DNA from: DATMER01 sp040349255
Lineage (GTDB): Bacteria; Acidobacteriota; Thermoanaerobaculia; Multivoradales; UBA5704
Length of the DNA: 64,000 nt
Direction of reading: 5' to 3'
NCBI GenBank assembly: GCA_040349255.1
Contig: JBEQUE010000231.1
Coordinates: 1-64,000, forward strand
Position numbers and translations under genes: made by a program. The number at the start of each line of letters is the position of its first letter. The first letter of the stretch is position 1. Shown one piece after another: positions 42,938-50,006 of the stretch. Below the pieces are notes generated by a model. The model was given only the letters and a program-made list of their open reading frames with translations, searched no databases and was not told where the DNA came from.

Positions 42938-43451
42938 CGCCCAACTGGGCCTGGTGGTGCTGGATGTGCCGGGCGCAGAAGAGAACGGCCTTCGGGAGCG
43001 AGGCGGGGCCGAAGTAGGCATGGGTGATCCGGGCGGGCGGCTTCCGCGCGCGGGCGTTGCGGACCGCGGTCTCGAACTCCTGGGCCCGTTGCCGGAACAG
43101 CGCCGCTCCGCTCGCCGGGTCGGGAGGGGCTTCGGTGGGCCGGATCTCGGGAGGCGCCGGGACCCGGCGCGGGAAGGCGCCGCCGCGCAGCAGCCGGGGC
43201 ATGAGCGTGAGCCGCAGGAAGAGCCGCTTCCAGGCGGGGAGACGGATCCGCATGCCTGCGCCGCCGCCGACCTCGGCGATCAGCACATCATAGGTGCGGA
43301 TCAGGTGGCCGGTGACCAGGGCCGGCGACCACTTGCCCTCCGCACGGGGAACATGCCACGCCGAGGGCTCGACCGCCTCGGCTGCGGCCGCGAACGAGGC
43401 AACGGCGGAGCCGTGGACGGCGAAGGCTTCGGACCAGGGATCGGAGCGCAT
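42909..43451 (-). CDS. DinB-family (DinB_2-like) protein
   Basis: A 180-residue, mostly helical protein with metal-type His positions: SAWHVPRAEGKWSPALVTGHLIRTYDVLIAEV near the start and ARHIQHHQAQLGV at the end, as in the DinB four-helix metalloenzyme superfamily (YfiT/DinB). Members act as thiol-dependent transferases or are uncharacterised. The KWSPALVTGHL and HIQHHQ segments are the diagnostic parts. It follows the Phd-like gene by 32 bases on the minus strand and converges with pagL. Function unassigned. Confidence 0.72.
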   Translation of the reverse strand: MRSDPWSEAFAVHGSAVASFAAAAEAVEPSAWHVPRAEGKWSPALVTGHLIRTYDVLIAEVGGGAGMRIRLPAWKRLFLRLTLMPRLLRGGAFPRRVPAPPEIRPTEAPPDPASGAALFRQRAQEFETAVRNARARKPPARITHAYFGPASLPKAVLFCARHIQHHQAQLGVNAAASPYT

Positions 43452-43483
43452 CGGGTCCTATCGAGGGATGAGAAAGAGGATGG

Positions 43484-43702
43484 CTATCCCCGTTCTCGGG
43501 ACTCGCGGATGGCCTCCAGGATGTCCTGCATCGTTGCCTGTGTCCTGACGGGCGCCACGTCGAAGGGCGAGGAGCTCTGCGGCCGAAGGGCGACGCTGAA
43601 CTGCTCGCCATTCCGACGCCGGATGATTACCTCTTCCCGCCGGGCCTCCTCCAGCAGAGTGGCGAGGTGCTCTCGGGCCAGGGTGTATGTATATACCTTC
43701 AT
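43484..43702 (-). CDS. Phd/YefM-type antitoxin, apparently without toxin
   Basis: A 72-residue protein (MKVYTYTLAREHLATLLEEARREEVIIRRRNGEQFSVALRP) with the Phd N-terminal DNA-binding pattern (LAREHLATLLEEA, then I-RR-NGE-F) and a short helical tail (TMQDILEAIRESRE). The gene that follows is the DinB-like protein, not a recognisable toxin, so it may be solitary or act as a plain repressor. A good -10 box (TAGAAT, minus strand 43762-43757) lies upstream. A 14-codon ORF (MREVAEQLNIQLLV) precedes it and may be a remnant or leader peptide. Confidence 0.72.
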   Translation of the reverse strand: MKVYTYTLAREHLATLLEEARREEVIIRRRNGEQFSVALRPQSSSPFDVAPVRTQATMQDILEAIRESRERG

Positions 43703-43802
43703 GGTTCACACCAGCAGTTGAATGTTGAGCTGCTCTGCGACTTCCCTCATCGGCTCATTCTAGGCGAGCTGGAGGCGTTCTTGTCGCCTTAGAGCGCCTA
43801 TA

Positions 43803-43822
43803 TCAAAACGGCCCAACGGGCC
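43803..43822 (-). terminator. probable minus-strand terminator
   Basis: On the minus strand, GGCCC-GTT-GGGCC is followed by GTTTTGATA. The stem is short (5 bp) but GC-rich and the T-run is present. It would end transcripts from the Rpn/Phd-remnant region before the next antitoxin gene. Confidence 0.5.
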
Positions 43823-43939
43823 TGTCGTTACGGGTGTTTGCGACGCGGTCAAGTCGCGTCCTGGCCCTGGCCGGATGCTGGTGATTGTCTGTAGTTGGTG
43901 GACCACAAGTGGACCATTCTCGCCTTCGAGGGAGAGACC

Positions 43940-44098
43940 CTATGAGCCCCTTCTCGCGGCGAGGATCATCAACTCAGCGAGGTTCGCCCGGCCGGCGTCC
44001 AAGAGATCGCACGCCCACTGTGCCTTGACCCATTCCTCATGTCGCCTCAAACTGGGCGTATTGCGAGCTTCGGCCGAGATGTGCGGCCGATCGGACAA
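43940..44098 (-). CDS. small ORF coupled to the broken antitoxin gene
   Basis: A TTG start directly abutting the antitoxin TGA gives 52 residues (SDRPHISAEARNTPSLRRHEEWVKAQWACDLLDAGRANLAELMILAARRGS). The composition looks protein-like (amphipathic helices, no stop excess) but I recognise no family. Its position is where a toxin gene would be expected, and it is far shorter than known Phd-linked toxins, so it may be a remnant. No independent ribosome-binding site. Confidence 0.35.
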   Translation of the reverse strand: MSDRPHISAEARNTPSLRRHEEWVKAQWACDLLDAGRANLAELMILAARRGS

Positions 44099-44378
44099 TC
44101 AGCGCTGCCGTCGTGCCGCCTCAACCGCGGCTCGTCCGAGCTCCGCCGGAGTGGCTTTGAACGCCGCCTCCAATCCTTTCCTGGCCGCCGATGTTTGCAG
44201 GCGCTCGAGCAGACCCTCGAACTTGGTGCTTAGCGCCTCGAGGGTCTCGGAACGCGCGCTGCTCAAGGACTCGAGCTCTTCGTAGGAAAGAGCACTGCTT
44301 TCGGCGCGTCGTGCCGGGTGATCGCGACGGCGTCGGACGCGGCGCGGCAGCCGGACTGCCGACGTCTTGTAGTCAAGA
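44099..44378 (-). pseudogene. Phd/YefM-type antitoxin gene broken by a frameshift
   Basis: Two reading frames together match a Phd-type antitoxin: ASDAVAITRHDAPKAVL (frame 1, about 44290-44340) and LSYEELESLSSARSETLEAL ... LGRAAVEAARRQR up to the TGA at 44099-44101 (frame 2). The normal protein reads VAITRH--PKAVLLSYEE without interruption, so one base is missing near GCAGTGCTCTTT (about 44286-44297). No acceptable start codon serves frame 2. The extreme N-terminus is also not recognisable. Assembly error is possible; otherwise the antitoxin is inactive. Confidence 0.6.
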
Positions 44379-44414
44379 TTGCGGGCTCGTCGCTTCCCTA
44401 CGACGGCGAGTGGC

Positions 44415-45356
44415 TCAGTGCGGTTCGTCCAGGACCGCGGCGACTGAAGTGGCGACGATGGCCTTCTCCAGCCAGCGTTCCAGCCGCTCCGGATCCTTCT
44501 GGGCCAGGATGCGCTCGCGGACGGCGTCGGGTACTTCGATGCCGCGAACCCGAAGGACGGTCAGCACATTGAGCGCCGTCGCCTCGGTCCGTCCTTTGCT
44601 GAGCCCTTCGGTAAGCCCCTTGGTGAGCCCTTCGGTAAGCCCCTCGGTGAGCCCCTCGGCATGTCCTTGCGCGACGTACTTTTTCGCGAAATCGCTCTGG
44701 TATTCGTAGCCCTTCATCATCGTCTCCAACGCGCGGCGGGCCGCGTCGTTCAGGGAATTGTACACGAGGTCGTAGTAGAACCTGGCCCGGTCATCATCGA
44801 GTCCCTGGATTGCGGGCAGCACCGCGGCGGCGATCGTCGCTCCTTGCTCGGACTCGCCGTGCGCCAGCGCGGAGAGAACGCCAAGCTCGGGCCGGCGGGA
44901 CGCTTCCTCGGTGTCTGTCACGAGCGGAATTGCGGTGCGGCGAAGAACAGGTGGGCGCAGCACGAAGCCGGGGATTCCGGTCTCGATCGGTTCCGCGCAC
45001 CACCCGGCGACGATCGGGTTGGGCGCGACAACGAGGAGAGCCGCCGGGCAGTTGTGGATGGCGCGGGAAACCGTCACGTAAGCAGGCCAGCTCAGACGCT
45101 TTCTGGGGTCCGTCGCCAGTTGGACCTCGACGATGATCACCCGAACGGAGACTTCCCCATCAAGGAGCACGACGACGGCGTCAGCGCGATATTCGGCGGG
45201 CTGGATTTCGGTCAGGTCGGACGAGGCAAGGCGGGCTTCAGTGTAGGCCGGGAGCGAGACGCCGAGCACCTCGACCAGGATCTCGGCGGCGAGCGAGGGG
45301 CGGTTCTTGAAGAGATCCACAAGAATCTCGTGGGCCATGGAGGGCATGGAGGCCAT
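44415..45356 (-). CDS. Rpn/PD-(D/E)XK-type nuclease-like protein with GLTE repeats
   Basis: 313 residues from ATG 45356. The N-terminal part (MAHEILVDLFKNRPSLAAEILVEVLGVSLP, ADAVVVLLDGEVSVRVIIVEVQLATDPRKRLSWPAYV) carries the D...E-x-Q pattern of Rpn-type PD-(D/E)XK nucleases, related to the YhgA/RpnA group. The C-terminal half is helical and has four and a half copies of a 4-residue unit, EGLTEGLTEGLTKGLTEGLSKG, encoded by 12-bp tandem repeats. Such slippage-prone tails are common in this family, which is variable and often mobile. In-frame ATGs at 45419 and downstream leave the start uncertain. The broken Phd antitoxin gene follows on the same strand. Confidence 0.7.
   Translation of the reverse strand: MASMPSMAHEILVDLFKNRPSLAAEILVEVLGVSLPAYTEARLASSDLTEIQPAEYRADAVVVLLDGEVSVRVIIVEVQLATDPRKRLSWPAYVTVSRAIHNCPAALLVVAPNPIVAGWCAEPIETGIPGFVLRPPVLRRTAIPLVTDTEEASRRPELGVLSALAHGESEQGATIAAAVLPAIQGLDDDRARFYYDLVYNSLNDAARRALETMMKGYEYQSDFAKKYVAQGHAEGLTEGLTEGLTKGLTEGLSKGRTEATALNVLTVLRVRGIEVPDAVRERILAQKDPERLERWLEKAIVATSVAAVLDEPH
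44600..44661 (-). repeat. 12-bp tandem repeats within the Rpn-like gene
   Basis: About five copies of a 12-bp unit (GGTGAGCCCTTC/GGTAAGCCCCTT on the plus strand) encode GLTE/GLTK/GLSK. The unit is a multiple of three, so copy-number change keeps the frame. Confidence 0.85.
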
Positions 45357-45568
45357 TGTCGCATGAAAACATGCCCGATAGCACGTCGAAGAGATCCGGA
45401 TGACGGCGAGGAGAGACACCCCGAAGCTCGCGCCAGGTAAAAAGCGGCGTGTTTCAACGCGGTAGAGCCAAAGGCACCGGGCTCTGCCTCCCTCCAGGGG
45501 TTGGCGTCTGTCATTCGAGGAGGGAGGCCGAGGGGAATCTTCAGGAGGGCATCCACGCGCCCTCCCAT

Positions 45569-45628
45569 CCGGCCTTCCCCCGGAGCCGCCCGTGCCTGAA
45601 CGGCAGACACGGATTCCCGGAAGGCCGG
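45569..45628. repeat. 60-bp nested inverted repeat (REP-like)
   Basis: Outer arms CCGGCCTTCC (45569-45578) and GGAAGGCCGG (45619-45628) pair perfectly. Inner arms CCGTG (45590-45594) and CACGG (45608-45612) pair around a 13-base loop. It is too GC-rich and lacks a T-tract for a terminator; it resembles a REP-type palindrome or a structured RNA. Confidence 0.6.
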
Positions 45629-45716
45629 AACCCCCAGATTGGCGGATGGCGGCGGCCTTGGACTCGGCGGCCGGCCATCCTCATTGAGTTGTCAAGGAAC
45701 CACGCCATCAGAACAA

Positions 45717-45745
45717 CAGGGGCCCGCCGGGATGGCGGACCCCTG
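45717..45745 (-). terminator. terminator of the 119-residue protein gene
   Basis: Arms CAGGGGCCCGCC (45717-45728) and GGCGGACCCCTG (45734-45745) pair over 12 bp with one mismatch around GGGAT. On the minus strand it is followed by TTGTTCTG, a weak T-tract. It lies 10 bases after the stop of the minus-strand gene. Confidence 0.55.
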
Positions 45746-45755
45746 GGTGAGACAC

Positions 45756-46115
45756 CTACTCCGGCTGCGGCAGCGGGCTGTCGTCCGTGCTGCGCGTCCG
45801 GGTGTGCAGCGGCTGGAGGCCGAACTCGGCGACCTTCTGGCTGCGGTTGCCGTAGTGCTCGCGCACCGAGGTGCGCAGCACCGTGGCGAGCTTGCGGCCC
45901 TGGGCCAGCAGGAAGTAGACCCGCTCGGTGGCCTGCTGCCGGCTCGCGGTCAGCGCGGCCTGCTCGGCCGTGAAGGCCCGGATCTGGTCCAGGAGGGTCT
46001 GGAGCCTCTGGCGGGGGAGGTCCAGTTGCGCGAGCTCGCCGCTGTTCTCCTCCAGGGCGGTCAACAGCTCCTCCCATCCGTTGACGGTCGCGCCGTACGA
46101 CTTCGAGTTGGGCAT
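45756..46115 (-). CDS. small helical protein of unknown function
   Basis: A 119-residue hydrophilic helical protein (SKSYGATVNGWEELLTALEENSGELAQLDLPRQRLQTLL..., then LLAQGRKLATVLRTSVREHYGNRSQKVAEFGLQPLHTR). The RKLATVLR-VR-HYGNRS-K-AEF-LQP block resembles a paralogous family often found in acidobacterial genomes, from memory; no function is known. GAAAGGAGAAGG precedes the ATG. A 7-bp palindrome (GGCGCCG-TCAT-CGGCGCC, 46154-46171) lies 38 bases upstream and might be an operator. It has its own terminator, so it is probably a single-gene unit. Confidence 0.75.
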   Translation of the reverse strand: MPNSKSYGATVNGWEELLTALEENSGELAQLDLPRQRLQTLLDQIRAFTAEQAALTASRQQATERVYFLLAQGRKLATVLRTSVREHYGNRSQKVAEFGLQPLHTRTRSTDDSPLPQPE

Positions 46116-46248
46116 GTCCTTCTCCTTTCCTGGGGTTCCCGACCCCGATTGACGGCGCCGTCATCGGCGCCGGTTCCTATCAGCCGGAGGCTCGCGGGTT
46201 CCACCCATTCCCAGGAGAAGTTTTCAAAGATGACCGGCTTCGCCCACT

Positions 46249-46273
46249 GACGGATCGGTAGTCTAGATCCGTC
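46249..46273. repeat. 8-bp inverted repeat in the long intergenic region
   Basis: GACGGATC (46249-46256) and GATCCGTC (46266-46273) are perfect inverted copies separated by nine bases. The region from 46116 to 46782 otherwise has no supportable gene. The element could be an operator or the stem of a transcript structure. Confidence 0.45.
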
Positions 46274-46389
46274 TCATTGTGGATGTCAAGACGTCTAAGC
46301 GCATTTTCCTTGGACTCGACAGCAACGCCTTCCGAGGGCCGAAAAGCTGGAAATCCCCGCCGTTCCTCGTTTTCAGCCTCTCGGCAAGT

Positions 46390-46715
46390 TCGACGGGCCT
46401 CTCCGCGGGCTTCCCGGGACTCCCGTTGGCCTTGACGAGGCTCTCGTCGAGCTTCCCGAGCCTCTCATCCAGCTCGACGAGCCTCCCGGCGGCCTCCCGG
46501 GCCTTCCATCCAGCTCGACGAGCCTCTCCGCGACCTCCGCGCGGCTCTTGTCGAGGTCGTCGAGCCTCTCATCCAGGCGGACGAGCCTCTCATCGAGGTG
46601 GACGAGCCTCTCGTCCAGATGGATGAGCCCCTCGTCGACCTCCCGAGCCTCCCGTCCAGCTTGCCGAGCCTCTCGTCGAGCTCGTCCGGAGCCTCGTCAG
46701 GCTCGCTCCCTCTCT
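46390..46715. repeat. degenerate 21-bp tandem repeat tract (locus 2)
   Basis: About fifteen imperfect 21-bp units. On the minus strand the core is GAGGCTCGTCGAGCTGGATGA-like, the same unit and phase as the locus at 2038-2440 but in the opposite orientation. The minus strand reads RLVHLDE, RLVRLDE, RLDDLDK, then RLVELDG, so it also encodes heptads. No start codon or ribosome-binding site fits, and the frame breaks. Non-coding as it stands. It ends about 65 bases before the Trm112-like gene. Confidence 0.75.
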
Positions 46716-46782
46716 CCCGGCCCGGGAGAGAGGGCTGGGGAGAGAGGGAACGGGATCAAATCCCTGTGCTATCCTCCCGGCC

Positions 46783-47058
46783 ATGGCTGTCGATCCGGAG
46801 CTGCTCGAGATCCTTGTCTGTCCCAAGTCCAGGGGTGAGCTGGAGCTGATCGACCTCCCGCAGGAGGTCCGCTCGGCGCTGGCCGAGAAATACCGGGAGC
46901 ACTTCCGCGACGAGGAGCCGGTCGTGGAGCAGGGGCTCTACTGCGCGGCCTCCGGCCTCGTCTATCCGGTCGTCGCGGACATCCCGATCATGCTGATCGA
47001 GGACGCCCTGCCGGCCTCCGCCGTGGGACGACCGGGCGAGCCCGTCCCGGCCCCCTAG
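46783..47058 (+). CDS. Trm112-family small zinc-binding-like protein
   Basis: A 91-residue protein: VDPELLEILVCPKSRGELELI ... LYCAASGLVYPVVADIPIMLIEDA, the bacterial Trm112/YcaR pattern (ILVCP-----L, then L-C---G--YPV-DGIP-ML-E-A). In eukaryotes Trm112 activates methyltransferases; bacterial homologues are small folds often next to envelope or lipid A genes (YcaR beside lpxK/kdsB in E. coli). It ends one base into the start of the O-antigen-ligase-like gene and so heads this operon. Confidence 0.88.
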   Translation: MAVDPELLEILVCPKSRGELELIDLPQEVRSALAEKYREHFRDEEPVVEQGLYCAASGLVYPVVADIPIMLIEDALPASAVGRPGEPVPAP

Positions 47059-48311
47059 TGTCCACCGCCCCGCAGGCTCCCCAGGATCCTTCCGTCCCCC
47101 CGCTCTCCCGGATCCGGCGGGCGGGCTCCTGGCTGTTCTCCGGCCATCTCCTCGCCGTCTTCAGCATCGCGGCCTCGAACATCCTCCTCGGCCTGACCGT
47201 CCTCACCCTCCCCTGGAGCCTGCGCGGCCGGCGGGAGGACTGGAGCCGCGCGGCGCCGCTCCTGCTGTGGACCGGCGTCTACGCTCTCTGGCTGGTGGGC
47301 TCGATCTGCGCCTCGTTCGACCCGCCGACCAGCCTCGGCGGGCTGCGCGAGCTGTTCACGCTCTCCGCCCTCCTCATGGCGCCCGGCCTGGTGCGCGGCG
47401 AGGCCGAGGTCCGCCGCCTGATCGACGGTCTCGTCGCGGCCGCCGCCCTGCTCGCCTGCGCCGGCCTCTCCCAGTACCTGGTCGGCTATGGCGACATCGA
47501 CCGGCGTATCCGCGGACCCTTCTCTCACTACATGACGTTCTCCGGCTTCCTCCTGATCTGCGACATGCTGCTCCTGTCCCACCTCCTGATTTCCGGCCGC
47601 GGTGGGGGCCGCTGGGGCTGGCGCTGGGTGGCCCTGGTGCCGATCAACGTTGCCCTCCTCGCCAGCTACACCCGCAGCGCCTGGGTGGGTCTGGTGGTGG
47701 CGGTGACCGTGCTCGTCCTCATCCGCGCGCCCAGGCTCCTGCTCGCCTACTTCCCGCTCGGCGTGCTCATCGTCCTCCTCGCCCCGGTGCCGATCGTGCG
47801 GCGGATGCTCTCGATCACAGACCTGCAGGACCCGTCGAACTACGACCGCATCTGCATGCTGGAGGCCGGGCTGACCATGGTGAAGGAACGCCCGCTTTTC
47901 GGCCTCGGCCCGGAGATGGTCGAGCGCCGGTACCCGATCTACCGCTCGCCCAGCGCGCCGCGCTTCGAGGTCCCCCACCTCCACAACAGCTTCCTGCAGC
48001 TCGCGGCCGAGCGCGGCGTCCCGACCCTGCTCGCCTATCTCGCGATGAACGCCGCCTGCCTGCGCGCCATGCTCCGGCGCTACCGCAGGGAGGGCGGACG
48101 GCGGGGGCCGCGGGCCGATCTCTATCTCGGCGGGCTGCTCGCGCTCCTCGCCTTCAACGTGGCCGGCCTGTTCGAGAACAACTGGGGCGATACGGAGGTC
48201 CAGCGCCCGGCCCTGTTCCTGTTCGTGCTGCCGTTCTGTCTGGCGGCCGGGTCCGAGGAAGACGCCGGCGAGCCGGATGATATGCTCCCGGACCGGCCGG
48301 AGGCCGTTTGA
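47058..48311 (+). CDS. O-antigen ligase (WaaL/RfaL)-family membrane protein
   Basis: A 417-residue polytopic protein with about eleven membrane spans (LLLWTGVYALWLVGSICASFDP, LIDGLVAAAALLACAGLSQYL, VALVPINVALLASYTRSAWVGLVVAVTVLVLI). The large periplasmic loop has the Wzy_C/O-antigen ligase pattern: RICMLEAGLTMVKERPLFGLGPEMVERRYP and HLHNSFLQLAAERGVPTLLAYLAM, with the conserved His-Asn pair. It probably joins a polysaccharide to lipid A-core or acts as a polymerase. GTG 47058 overlaps the Trm112 stop by one base. Confidence 0.87.
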   Translation: MSTAPQAPQDPSVPPLSRIRRAGSWLFSGHLLAVFSIAASNILLGLTVLTLPWSLRGRREDWSRAAPLLLWTGVYALWLVGSICASFDPPTSLGGLRELFTLSALLMAPGLVRGEAEVRRLIDGLVAAAALLACAGLSQYLVGYGDIDRRIRGPFSHYMTFSGFLLICDMLLLSHLLISGRGGGRWGWRWVALVPINVALLASYTRSAWVGLVVAVTVLVLIRAPRLLLAYFPLGVLIVLLAPVPIVRRMLSITDLQDPSNYDRICMLEAGLTMVKERPLFGLGPEMVERRYPIYRSPSAPRFEVPHLHNSFLQLAAERGVPTLLAYLAMNAACLRAMLRRYRREGGRRGPRADLYLGGLLALLAFNVAGLFENNWGDTEVQRPALFLFVLPFCLAAGSEEDAGEPDDMLPDRPEAV

Positions 48312-48360
48312 CGGCACGTGCCTTGCACGCGCCGGGGGGACAGAACAGGGACTTGCCGCC

Positions 48361-49092
48361 TTGCGCCTCGATCATCTCCTGGTTCAGAGAGGGCTGTTTC
48401 CGACGCGGGAGCAGGCCCGGCGCGCCGTCATGGCCGGCATCGTCGAGCTCGACGGCCACCGGGCGGACAAGCCCGGCACGCCCGTCGGAGAGGACGCCCG
48501 CGTCTCCGTCCTCGGCCCGAAGGAGCCCTTCGTCTCCCGCGCCGGCCGCAAGCTGGCCGACGCCCTCGACCATTTCCAGGTCGATCCGGCCGGCCTCGTC
48601 TGCCTCGACGTGGGCGCCTCGACCGGCGGCTTCACCGACTGCCTGCTCCAGCGCGGCGCCGTCCGGGTCTACGCCCTCGACGTCGGCTACGGCCAGCTCG
48701 ACCACAAGCTGCGCTACGACGACCGGGTGGTGGTCATGGAACGGGTCAACGCCCGCAATCTCGGCCCCGGGGACCTGCCGGAGCCGGCGGGCCTGATCAC
48801 GATCGACGTCTCCTTCATCTCGCTTTCCAAGGTGATGCCGGCGCTCGTCCCGCACCTGGCTGCGGGCGGGCGGGTGCTCGCGCTGATCAAGCCGCAGTTC
48901 GAGGCCGGCAAGGGCGCGGTCGGCAAGGGCGGCATCCTGCGCGACGAGGAGCTGCGCCTCAAGGTGATCGACGAGTGCTCCGCGGAGCTCGCCGGCCCGG
49001 GGCTGGAGCTGCTCGGCGTCCACGACTCGGCCGTGACCGGCATGGGCGGCAACCGCGAGGCGTTCGCCCTGCTCCGGAAGGAGTCTGTGTGA
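48361..49092 (+). CDS. TlyA-family rRNA methyltransferase/hemolysin-like protein
   Basis: 243 residues from TTG 48361; an upstream ATG at 48277 would add non-conserved residues within the ligase gene. It has an N-terminal S4 RNA-binding domain (LRLDHLLVQRGLFPTREQARRAVMAGIVELDG). The FtsJ-like methyltransferase has CLDVGASTGGFTDCLLQRGA (SAM site), YALDVGYGQLDHKLR, DVSFISLSKVMPAL and IKPQFEAGKGAVGKGGI. TlyA 2'-O-methylates rRNA in mycobacteria. The frame is continuous. The stop overlaps the nadK start (GTGTGA). Confidence 0.9.
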   Translation: MRLDHLLVQRGLFPTREQARRAVMAGIVELDGHRADKPGTPVGEDARVSVLGPKEPFVSRAGRKLADALDHFQVDPAGLVCLDVGASTGGFTDCLLQRGAVRVYALDVGYGQLDHKLRYDDRVVVMERVNARNLGPGDLPEPAGLITIDVSFISLSKVMPALVPHLAAGGRVLALIKPQFEAGKGAVGKGGILRDEELRLKVIDECSAELAGPGLELLGVHDSAVTGMGGNREAFALLRKESV

Positions 49093-50006
49093 GCCGCCGC
49101 CGGAAGCTCCAGCGCATCGGGGTGGTGGCCAAGGCGGCGAGCCGGGAGGCCGTCCATACCGCGCACGAGCTGGCCGAGTGGCTCCGCCGCCGCGGCCTGG
49201 AGGTGGCGCTCGACGAGGCCATCCTGCGGGCCGCGGGGGTCGCCCAGGACCCGCCGTTCCGGCCGGGGGAGACCTACGACCTCGTGGTGGTCCTGGGCGG
49301 CGACGGCACCCTCCTCTCCGTGGCCCGCACCCTGGCCGGCCGCGTGCCGATCCTCGGCGTCAACCTCGGCAATCTCGGGTTCCTCACCGAGATCAGCCGC
49401 GGCGAGCTCTACCCGGCCCTGGTGCAGGTCTTCTCCGGCCGCTTCCGCACCGAGACGCGGTCGCTGTTCGACATCGACCTGAAGCGCGCCGGCGGCGAGG
49501 CCGGCGGCGGCGGCCTCCGATACCGGGTGCTCAACGACGCCGTGATCACCAAGAGCGCGCTGGCCCGGATCATCGAGCTCACCCTGCGCGTGGACGGCCA
49601 CCTGGTAGCCCGCTTCCGCGCCGACGGCCTGATCATCTCGACCCCGACCGGCTCGACGGCCTACAACCTGTCGGCCGGCGGCCCGATCCTCAGCCCGCAG
49701 CTCGGCGTCGCCGTCCTGACTCCGATCTGCCCGCACGCCCTGTCGCTGCGGCCGATCGTGGTGCCCGACTCCGGCGCCATCGAGGTGACCCTGGAGACGC
49801 CGCGCGAGGAGGTCTATCTCACGCTCGACGGCCAGGAGGGGACCTCGCTCGGCCAGGGCGATACGGTGTCGATCACCCGCAGCAAGGTCGCGGTCAAGCT
49901 GATCAAGGTGTCGGAGCGGACGTTCTACGACAACCTGCGCGGCAAGCTGCGCTGGGGCGGCCTCCACAACGGCGACGCTCCTGGAGACGGAGGCCGGGGT
50001 GAGTGA
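49089..50006 (+). CDS. nadK: NAD kinase
   Basis: A 305-residue cytoplasmic enzyme that makes NADP from NAD and ATP. Diagnostic motifs are LVVVLGGDGTLLSVAR, ILGVNLGNLGFLTEI, NDAVITK, RADGLIISTPTGSTAYNLSAGGPIL and PICPHALSLRPIVVP. The start is GTG 49089, coupled to tlyA, a conserved neighbour in many genomes. Length is normal for the bacterial type. Its last eight bases overlap tamB. Confidence 0.96.
   Translation: MSRRRKLQRIGVVAKAASREAVHTAHELAEWLRRRGLEVALDEAILRAAGVAQDPPFRPGETYDLVVVLGGDGTLLSVARTLAGRVPILGVNLGNLGFLTEISRGELYPALVQVFSGRFRTETRSLFDIDLKRAGGEAGGGGLRYRVLNDAVITKSALARIIELTLRVDGHLVARFRADGLIISTPTGSTAYNLSAGGPILSPQLGVAVLTPICPHALSLRPIVVPDSGAIEVTLETPREEVYLTLDGQEGTSLGQGDTVSITRSKVAVKLIKVSERTFYDNLRGKLRWGGLHNGDAPGDGGRGE

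Larger units (their letters stand above)
45357..45755. other. gene-free stretch with palindromic element
   Basis: No coding region with family features was found in these 399 bases on either strand. It contains a composite inverted repeat (45569-45628) and the terminator of the downstream minus-strand gene (45717-45745). It could hold the promoter of the Rpn-like gene, but no convincing boxes were seen. Confidence 0.5.

Noticed and set aside
45569..45745. CRISPR-like or attachment-site repeats
   Set aside because: The palindromes are single copies with different sequences; there are no spacer arrays, integrase genes or tRNA-derived direct repeats.
46279..46626. Plus-strand ORF of 115 codons in the second repeat tract
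   Set aside because: Low-complexity Ser/Pro/Arg translation of the 21-bp repeat, with no ribosome-binding site.
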